A stretch of 64,000 nucleotides of DNA from positions 1,116,001-1,180,000 of the forward strand of contig NZ_WARX01000001.1 of assembly GCF_009720385.1 (NCBI RefSeq), given 5' to 3'. The translations under genes were made by a program, and so were the position numbers. The stretch comes from Catellatospora vulcania (GTDB lineage: Bacteria > Actinomycetota > Actinomycetes > Mycobacteriales > Micromonosporaceae). The notes beneath the pieces were generated by a model. That model was given only the letters and a program-made list of their open reading frames with translations, did no database searches and was not told the origin of the DNA. Below are positions 59,701 through 64,000 of the stretch, one piece after another; the first letter of the stretch is position 1, and every line of letters begins with the position of its first letter.

Positions 59701-59974
59701 GCTGGCGTTCACGGTGACGCTGTCGCGGCCGCTGTCCCAGGATCTGAGCGTTTGTGCCGCGACGGTCCCCGACACTGCCAAACTCCTGCTGGACTTCACG
59801 CCGTACCTGGGTTGCCGGACCATCCCGGCGGGCCAGGTGTCGGTGGTCTTCCCGGTCGAGACCAGGACGGACAAGGTGAGCGAGCCGGCTGAGAAGCTGT
59901 GGCTCGGCGTCGTGGCCGATCCGCGGGTCGTCGACCTGGCCGACATCACCGGCCAGGGCACGATCACAGGCTAG
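56744..59974 (+). CDS. Secreted NucH/ExeM-type endonuclease with LTD and Calx-beta domains
   Basis: A 1076-residue protein, ATG 56744 after CCCAGGAGGAA. Domains in order: signal (1-27), lamin-tail domain (about 28-155, DLLISEYVEGSSNNKALEFYNGTG), an Ig-like and an OB-like section (about 200-580), an endonuclease/exonuclease/phosphatase domain (about 600-965; ATYNVENLYDF, QEAEDQD, YGGDLNVFP, GASDHDPQVAVF supply the Asn, Glu, Asp and His metal and catalytic residues) and a Calx-beta-like end (TAVEGQPLAFTVTLSRPLS). It degrades DNA outside the cell, for phosphate or nutrients. A short hairpin follows. The C-terminus ends without a sorting signal. Confidence 0.92.
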   Translation: MRRTLRAAVVLAVLAGFTAASPAALAAPTDLLISEYVEGSSNNKALEFYNGTGSAVDLAAGQYVVQFYFNGATTAGGTIALTGSVADGDVFVLAHASANAAILAQADLTSAASFYNGDDAIVLRKGGASGTVVDSLGQIGTDPGTEWGTGLSSTADNTIRRDAAVSLGDTEPGDAFDPATGWVGYATDTVDGLGAHSSGGGPVDAPATLTCGGALTVGQGEVGTRAVTATDADDTIVDLAVTNVVPAPAAGSITRTAFTPATAAGGTATATVTADAGLPSGSYAVTMTATDLDGTTSTCGFTVTVNRVLTVGEVQGPTTDAENGVTDRSPLAPASGTSGLVDVQGVITQRTLARTAAGVAQYGFYLQSRTGATDGDPTSSDGIFVFMGGFSSLIGGYVPTVGDEVVLRARVSEYFFMTQLSSASLVRVIASGVTDTAVTNATPPQDLTAANRFWERHEGEQLRVRAGSVAASGRDVFASTADSEVYVLDVDDALLDRTDPLTRRVYRDAHPMDNDTAHVFDDGNGTRIMLGTTGVKWTAQDTAAMLPPAHTFDVLAADAVGGLNFSFDKYGIQVASADFGAGADPSANNPPAPINRDRELAVATYNVENLYDFRDDPFDGCDYLGNSGCPGVSPPFDYVPLNEADYQAHLGALASQIAGDLHAPDLLLVQEAEDQDICAVTGGALVCGDVNNADGKPDTLQELALAVAAAGGPAYDAAYDRDGADVRGIVAGFLYRTDRLTLAAPSAVLTATPGVEFRSAALDYNADVQNPKSLNAVLPSDVDKSTGVDGSNVFTRAPQVARFTVAAQPGGAESYELWAVSNHYSSTPQARVGQRTEQARYGAAIVAAIEAASPHARVVYGGDLNVFPRPDDPIAMSDADTPSDQLKPLYDLGLHNLWNDLAAQVPGSAYSYVFQGSAQTLDHLFVNDELYGDLVKIRAAHINADWAADYEGDGARGASDHDPQVAVFRTRASLRVSDTTAVEGQPLAFTVTLSRPLSQDLSVCAATVPDTAKLLLDFTPYLGCRTIPAGQVSVVFPVETRTDKVSEPAEKLWLGVVADPRVVDLADITGQGTITG

Positions 59975-59983
59975 CGGTGGGGC

Positions 59984-60022
59984 ACGTGGGGCCGGGTGCG
60001 CGCGAGCGCCCCGGCCCCACGT
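59984..60022 (+). terminator. Terminator of the secreted nuclease gene
   Basis: ACGTGGGGCCGGG (59984-59996) pairs with CCCGGCCCCACGT (60010-60022), 13 bp perfect, ten bases after the TAG of the nuclease gene. Strong GC stem; no T-run. Confidence 0.85.
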
Positions 60023-60077
60023 CGTATCCGCCGTCGACGGGTCGGACAGGACCGGCCGCGACGCCTACGATCCGCTC

Positions 60078-60830
60078 GTGCACAAGCTGATCGCGGGTTC
60101 GCTCGCCGGTTCCGGGTTGTTCCTCCTCATGGTGCTGGACACGCTGCTGCCGGGCGGTCCGCACATCCCGATGGGCGTGGTGTTCGTGCCGTTCGCCCTG
60201 GCCTTCGTCTGCTTCCTCGGCGTGATGAACGCGCTGACCGGCAGCTACTTCGGTCGGCTGCCGATGTCCAGGATGTGGCCGCTGCTGCGGCTGCTGCCGC
60301 CGCCGGTCAAGGCGGCCGGGGCGGTGCTGCTGATCGGGGCGCTGGTCAACTTCTTCGTCTCGAGTGGGGGCGTGACGGACGAGGCGGACTTCCAGCGCAC
60401 GTTCGCCGGTAACGGTGTGTGGATCAGCGCGGCCGCGGCGATTCTGGGGTACGCCGTGCTGCGACGCGACCGGATGCCCGTCGATGCGCGGCCGGTGGAG
60501 TCCGTGGCGGCACGCCGGTGGTGGATGGCCGGCTCGGTCGTCTTCGGCGCTGCCCTGGTCGCGACCTGGCTGTTCGTCCCGCACGTGTTCGATGAGCGGG
60601 CGACGCACGAGGACCTGCAGGCGCGCTTCGGGTCCAGCGGGTGGGTGTCGCACCTGGTCGCCGCCGACACCTCGCACGGCTCCTTCCGCGTGTATTTGGA
60701 CAGCGAAGACTCTGCGGTGGCGGCCGAAGCCTGCGCCTCGTTGCGCCAGTACGCCGCCGACCTCGGCCGGTCCGCGAACCTGTACTTCTTCGACGGTGCA
60801 CACCAACCGAGCCGGCTGCCCTCCTGCTGA
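60078..60830 (+). CDS. Membrane protein of unknown function
   Basis: A 250-residue protein from GTG 60078. Five hydrophobic segments (about 8-24, 32-52, 75-95, 110-128 and 148-170) precede an outside-type C-terminal part (VSHLVAADTSHGSFRVYLDSEDSAVAAEACASLRQYAADLG). I do not recognise it. It is convergent with the Clp_N gene; a 13-bp hairpin lies between. Confidence 0.65.
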   Translation: MHKLIAGSLAGSGLFLLMVLDTLLPGGPHIPMGVVFVPFALAFVCFLGVMNALTGSYFGRLPMSRMWPLLRLLPPPVKAAGAVLLIGALVNFFVSSGGVTDEADFQRTFAGNGVWISAAAAILGYAVLRRDRMPVDARPVESVAARRWWMAGSVVFGAALVATWLFVPHVFDERATHEDLQARFGSSGWVSHLVAADTSHGSFRVYLDSEDSAVAAEACASLRQYAADLGRSANLYFFDGAHQPSRLPSC

Positions 60831-60836
60831 TGCCTA

Positions 60837-60872
60837 CGACGTCCGGCCCTGCGTGGGACGGGCCGGACGTCG
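60837..60872. terminator. Bidirectional terminator
   Basis: CGACGTCCGGCCC (60837-60849) and GGGCCGGACGTCG (60860-60872) form a perfect 13-bp stem with a 10-base loop, between convergent genes ending at 60830 and 60902. Confidence 0.85.
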
Positions 60873-60901
60873 CCGCTGCTTCGGCGGCGTGCCTGCGGGG
60901 G

Positions 60902-61600
60902 TCAGCGGAGCCCGGCGAGCGCGGCCTCGGCGCTGTCGCGGGTGACGCCGCAGCGGGTGAGCAGGCCGACGGTGTCGCCGTCGGCCAGGTCGAGGATGCC
61001 GAGCAGCAGGTGTTCGGTGCCGATGTGCTCGTCGCCCAGGCGCAGGGCCTCGCGATGGGTGAGTTCGAGGGCCTTCTTGCCCTGGGGCGCGAACGGCACG
61101 GGGCCGGTGCCGGGGGCGCCGGTGGCGGGGAAGTGTTCGGCCAGCGCGGCGCGTACCGCCTCGACGGTGCCGGTGGCCTCGACGGCCCGGGTGCCCAGGG
61201 CCGCGGGGTTGCGCAGCATCGCCGACAGCAGGTGCTGCGGGCCGATGTGCTCGTGCCCTGCGGCGATGGCCTCCTGCTGGGCGAGCACCAGGGCCTGGCG
61301 GGCGGCGTCGTCGTAGCGGGCGAAGGTCCGCAGGTCCGACTCGGAGCTGTTGTCGGACTCCTTGGCCACGAAGCGCTTCTGGGCGGCCTGCTTGGTGACG
61401 CCCATGCTCTGGCCGATGTCGGTCCAGGACGCGCCGGAGTGCCGGGCCCGGTCGACGAAGTGCCCGATGAGGTGGTCGGCCAGCTCGCCGAGGTGCTGGC
61501 CCAGCACGACGGCGTCGCTGAGCTGCTCCAGCGTGTCGCCGTCGGGGTGGCGCTTCTTGATGACGTCGATGAGGTCGTCGAGTCGAGGTGTCTCAGCCAT
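60902..61600 (-). CDS. HTH plus double Clp_N-domain protein (Clp regulator-like)
   Basis: A 232-residue protein with an N-terminal DNA-binding helix-turn-helix (SWTDIGQSMGVTKQAAQKRF, about 58-77) followed by two Clp N-terminal repeats (YDDAARQALVLAQQEAIAAGHEHIGPQHLLSAML and ALELTHREALRLGDEHIGTEHLLLGIL). It is ClpC-like in the N-repeats but has no AAA+ module. Such proteins may bind ClpC substrates or act as transcriptional regulators. Two matching 19-bp palindromes lie directly upstream and probably mediate autoregulation. The nearest -10 fits a leaderless transcript starting at the ATG. Confidence 0.85.
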   Translation of the reverse strand: MAETPRLDDLIDVIKKRHPDGDTLEQLSDAVVLGQHLGELADHLIGHFVDRARHSGASWTDIGQSMGVTKQAAQKRFVAKESDNSSESDLRTFARYDDAARQALVLAQQEAIAAGHEHIGPQHLLSAMLRNPAALGTRAVEATGTVEAVRAALAEHFPATGAPGTGPVPFAPQGKKALELTHREALRLGDEHIGTEHLLLGILDLADGDTVGLLTRCGVTRDSAEAALAGLR

Positions 61601-61601
61601 G

Positions 61602-61649
61602 CGTCAACCTTAGGTTGACGGTCCCTAGGGCGTCAACCTTGGGTTGACG
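61602..61649 (-). promoter_or_regulatory. Twin operators and leaderless promoter of the Clp_N gene
   Basis: CGTCAACCTTAGGTTGACG (61602-61620) and CGTCAACCTTGGGTTGACG (61631-61649) are near-perfect palindromes, 29 bases apart. On the minus strand the upstream one supplies TTGACG (61631-61636) as a -35 and, 18 bases on, the second supplies TAAGGT (61607-61612) as a -10. The transcript would then start at or beside the ATG at 61600. Confidence 0.78.
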
Positions 61650-61730
61650 GTGGCCGTTCGGCCGATCTTGTGGTGAGTGGACGACCGGCTTACGGTTTGG
61701 CGACCGCGCCGCCCTATCCGGGAGCTCTCG

Positions 61731-62357
61731 ATGACCGACCCCGCCCGCCGACCGGTGGCTCCCGCCCTGCGCAACACGCTCATCGGCGTCGCGGCACTAC
61801 TGATCCTGCTCACGGGTGCGGGCGGCGGATACGCCGTGTGGGCCGTGACCGGAGCCGGCAGCCCCGCCGCCGACCCGGCGGCCGTCGCCGCGGTGTCGCC
61901 GAGCCCGACCGGCGACTCCTCGCCGAGTCCGACCCCGAGTGCCGTGTCGAGCCCGACCGCCAAGCCCTCACCGAGCCCGTCGAAGACGCCCGCGGCCAAG
62001 CCCACCCCCAAGCCCAGCCCCAAGCCCACGGCGAAGCTGAAGGCGCTCTCGTTGCAGGTCGCCGTCAACGGCTCGAAGTTCACCGCCACGCTCACCGCGA
62101 CCGTCACCGGCACGGGGCCGGTCCGCATCCGGGTCGACTTCAACTACCCGACGGGCGGCGTGGGCACCGGCGACATCGTCCGCTACGTCACCGTCAACGG
62201 CACCGGCAGCCAGTCCGTGAAGACCGTCTCGACCAGCGTCGGCCTCAGCACGGTCTGCGCGCACCCGGACACCCCGCTCGGCCGGGGCATCAGCGCCAGC
62301 GTCCAGGTTCCGCCGCACGGCGATTTCTACCGCACCGAGCTGGCCGACTGCCCGTGA
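61731..62357 (+). CDS. Type-II membrane protein with Ser/Pro-rich stalk
   Basis: A 208-residue protein from ATG 61731 (GGGAGCTCTCG upstream). A helix at about 16-38 (LIGVAALLILLTGAGGGYAVWAV) leads to a Ser/Pro/Lys stalk (about 45-95) and an Ig-like beta domain (about 100-205, LSLQVAVNGSKFTATLTATVTGTGPVRIRVDFNYPTGG) with a Cys pair. I do not recognise the family; similar stalked proteins are common cell-surface proteins in actinomycetes. Confidence 0.7.
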   Translation: MTDPARRPVAPALRNTLIGVAALLILLTGAGGGYAVWAVTGAGSPAADPAAVAAVSPSPTGDSSPSPTPSAVSSPTAKPSPSPSKTPAAKPTPKPSPKPTAKLKALSLQVAVNGSKFTATLTATVTGTGPVRIRVDFNYPTGGVGTGDIVRYVTVNGTGSQSVKTVSTSVGLSTVCAHPDTPLGRGISASVQVPPHGDFYRTELADCP

Positions 62358-62501
62358 CCCGGCCCGTCGGCCGCTGACGCCGCCCACGGCATTTCGGTGC
62401 CGGACACGACACTCGCCACGGTCGTCCGGTGGCCGGTGTGCGCCATGCTAGGCGCAGCCGCGTCCTGGGTAGGGCAGGGCCGACGACCTAAGGATGTGAC
62501 C

Positions 62502-62780
62502 ATGCCCGAGATGCACGTGTCGCTCGACAGCGACGACCTCAACGCCGTGGAGCGCAAGCTCCAGGTGCCCCTGGAGGCGCAGCTGACCTCCGCGCTGGAG
62601 CAGGCCGCCAACCGCGTCGCCGACCAGTACGACGGGCAGGGCGAGGCCGAGGTCGCGGACTGGATCCTCCGCGAGGCCCGCGCGGGCCTGCACCCCGACA
62701 TCGCCGAGGGCTTCCAGCCCGACGAGGCGAAGCTGCGCGAGGTGGCGCGGGCCGTGATGCGCGGGGAACGGTTCGCCTGA
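62502..62780 (+). CDS. Small acidic protein of unknown function
   Basis: A 92-residue helical protein from ATG 62502, preceded by AAGGATGTGACC. It starts MPEMHVSLDSDDLNAVERKLQVPLEAQLTSALEQAANRVA and has a predicted helix pair with no membrane segment. I do not recognise it; size and helical profile are those of small regulatory proteins. An upstream ATG at 62397 in the same frame is an alternative start but would run through a low-coding stretch. Confidence 0.65.
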   Translation: MPEMHVSLDSDDLNAVERKLQVPLEAQLTSALEQAANRVADQYDGQGEAEVADWILREARAGLHPDIAEGFQPDEAKLREVARAVMRGERFA

Positions 62781-62905
62781 GGCTGCTGCGGCGTGATGGG
62801 GCCTGTGGTGGGAATGGGCAGGCCCCGAGCCGGTGCGGTCTGCGGCCGAGGCGAGGACGATATGGAGGAAGGGGCAATCGTTCGGTCTCGGACAAAGGGG
62901 AAGCG

Positions 62906-63763
62906 ATGTCCTACACAGATCAGCTAATCAGGGCAGGCACGTGGGTTGAGGTACCAGGAGGGGGACGCACGATCGCCGGACCGGGCGTCACGGTCTCCGG
63001 CGCCAACGTGCTCGAACTCTTCGTGCGCGGCACCGACAGCCGCATCTACCGCAACCGGACCGGCAACTTCCCGTTCGGGCCCTGGACCAAGGTCGAGGGC
63101 GACGGCAAGACCGAGTCGACCCCGAACGCCGTCAACTTCAACGGCGAGTTGAACCTGTTCGTGCGCGGCACCGACGACCGCATCCTCCGCAACCGCTCCG
63201 GCGGTGCGGGCTTCGGCACGTGGCTCAAGGTCGAGGGCGGGGGCCTCACCTTCTCCGCACCCGCGCCGGTCGTCTTCGGCAACCGGCTGCACCTGTTCGT
63301 GCGCGGGACGGACCAGGGAATCCACCGTAACAGCAGCTCCGGCGGGTCCTTCGGCAACCGGTGGCGGGAGATCGGCGGCAAGACGCTGTCCGCACCCTGC
63401 GCGGTGGTGTTCCAGAACCGGCTCAATCTGTTCGTGCGCGGCACGGACAACCGCATCTACCGCAACGTCAGCGCCGACGGCAGCACGTTCGGCGGCTGGC
63501 TGGAGGTCGAAGGCGGCGGGCTCACGCATGACGGCCCCTGCGCCGTCGTCCTGAACAACCAGCTGCACCTGTTCGTGCAGGGCACCGACGACCGCATCTA
63601 CCGCAACAGGTCCGCCGGTAGCGGGTTCGCCGACCGGTGGCAGGAGGTCGAGGGCGGCGGCAGGACGCTGTCCGGGCCGGGCGCCACCGTCTTCGGCAAC
63701 GCGATCGAGCTGTTCGTGCGGGGCACCGACGACCGCATCTACCGGCAGTTCGCGTCCGCCTGA
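62906..63763 (+). CDS. Six-bladed lectin-like repeat protein (PLL/tachylectin-like)
   Basis: A 285-residue protein made of six repeats of about 46 residues. Each carries a version of LFVRGTDDRIYRN, with small variations (LFVRGTDQGIHRN, LFVQGTDDRIYRN), separated by a G-rich turn and W-x-E-V-E-G-G-G. The pattern agrees with beta-propeller lectins of the PLL/PHL type that bind fucose or O-methylated sugars. No signal peptide is visible, so it is cytoplasmic or released by other means. Start ATG 62906 follows AAAGGGGAAGCG. The repeats make it internally duplicated by recent expansion. Confidence 0.85.
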   Translation: MSYTDQLIRAGTWVEVPGGGRTIAGPGVTVSGANVLELFVRGTDSRIYRNRTGNFPFGPWTKVEGDGKTESTPNAVNFNGELNLFVRGTDDRILRNRSGGAGFGTWLKVEGGGLTFSAPAPVVFGNRLHLFVRGTDQGIHRNSSSGGSFGNRWREIGGKTLSAPCAVVFQNRLNLFVRGTDNRIYRNVSADGSTFGGWLEVEGGGLTHDGPCAVVLNNQLHLFVQGTDDRIYRNRSAGSGFADRWQEVEGGGRTLSGPGATVFGNAIELFVRGTDDRIYRQFASA

Positions 63764-63774
63764 CGAGCGGGTCC

Positions 63775-63810
63775 CGGGCCGGCAGGCGGCGGTGCCGCGG
63801 TGCCGGCCCG
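63775..63810. terminator. Terminator of the lectin gene
   Basis: CGGGCCGGCA (63775-63784) pairs with TGCCGGCCCG (63801-63810), 10 bp perfect, 12 bases after the lectin stop. It also lies downstream of the gene ending at 63827 on the minus strand, so it can serve both. Confidence 0.75.
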
Positions 63811-63826
63811 AGACCAGGTTCCTGCG

Positions 63827-64000
63827 CTAGCGGCGGGGCCGCCGCCAGCGCAGCGGGCCCGGGTGCAGTGTCCACAGCAGCCGCCGCCACCACGAGCGGC
63901 GGGCCTTCAGCTCATCGATGTATGCCACCGCCCGGCCGCGGGCCGCCTCTGCTTCGGCGTCACCGGCCGTGCCCGGCCCGAACACCGTCTGGTTGACCGC
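63827..64000 (-). CDS. Partial CDS, C-terminal end (transglutaminase-like TgpA-type possible)
   Basis: The minus-strand frame is open from the window edge to TAG at 63827-63829, giving 57 residues. They read ...NQTVFGPGTAGDAEAEAARG RAVAYIDELKARRSWWRRLLW... The segment NxxVFGP with an acidic-Ala helix and a basic end after a Trp pair recalls the C-terminus of TgpA-like transglutaminase proteins (DUF3488 type), but with the rest missing this is only a suggestion. The upstream part is outside the window. Confidence 0.45.
   Translation of the reverse strand, partial: AVNQTVFGPGTAGDAEAEAARGRAVAYIDELKARRSWWRRLLWTLHPGPLRWRRPRR

Noticed and set aside
1-64000. CRISPR array, insertion sequence, prophage or secondary-metabolite cluster.
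   Set aside because: No regularly spaced repeats, transposase, integrase or phage structural genes, and no PKS, NRPS or terpene synthase genes were found.

Overview
The window is very GC-rich, starts many genes with GTG, and packs genes tightly with 4-base overlaps. It carries SARP, SigK/RskA and SigE-type sigma factors and the actinobacterial RRHVDL leader peptide. Together with the recurring AAGGAAGGGCACCTTC hairpin this points to an actinomycete, most likely Micromonosporaceae. The genus is an inference. It reads as ordinary chromosome: I see no prophage, insertion sequence, CRISPR array or rRNA.

Layout. 1-15 kb: a partial Nudix hydrolase, a large SARP regulator, a MacAB-like efflux set, an AI-2E transporter, an Hsp70/beta-propeller fusion, two tandem paralogues of unknown function, and a two-component system overlapping a membrane protein. 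15-22 kb: a SigK-RskA locus with a fasciclin lipoprotein and a molybdopterin oxidoreductase, preceded by a sequence matching the SigK promoter pattern; then a TetR-MFS efflux pair. 22-28.3 kb: an M23 peptidase, a two-gene RDD unit, and a tightly overlapping polysaccharide operon (processive GT2 synthase plus two beta-helix proteins).

28.4-29.4 kb is the most unusual stretch. On the minus strand, just downstream of a gene of unknown function, lie two tandem RNAs whose tRNA-like parts are in circularly permuted order: T-arm half, 7-nt loop, then D-arm half. All acceptor and T stems pair perfectly. Outer helices extend each RNA, which fits the architecture known for bacterial Y RNAs (YrlA type) or a permuted tRNA gene. 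No Ro60 gene is in the window.

29.5-44.5 kb: PiT phosphate transporter with its DUF47/PhoU partner, a small leader-like peptide gene, an MBL hydrolase, a TetR/FAD-monooxygenase divergon with four 12-bp palindromes, two GNAT-DUF402 fusions, an LCP ligase, an SDR, prolyl-tRNA synthetase, an RlpA-like protein and a SigE-type sigma factor with a membrane partner. 44.5-64 kb: MFS and ion-channel genes, a formylglycine-generating enzyme next to a Cys-type sulfatase with an upstream leader peptide, another TetR divergon, an LPXTG protein, an M16-like protein, a DNA alkylation repair protein, a large secreted nuclease, a Clp_N/HTH protein with two operators, and a six-bladed lectin-like protein. All calls come from reading the sequence; no database search was run.
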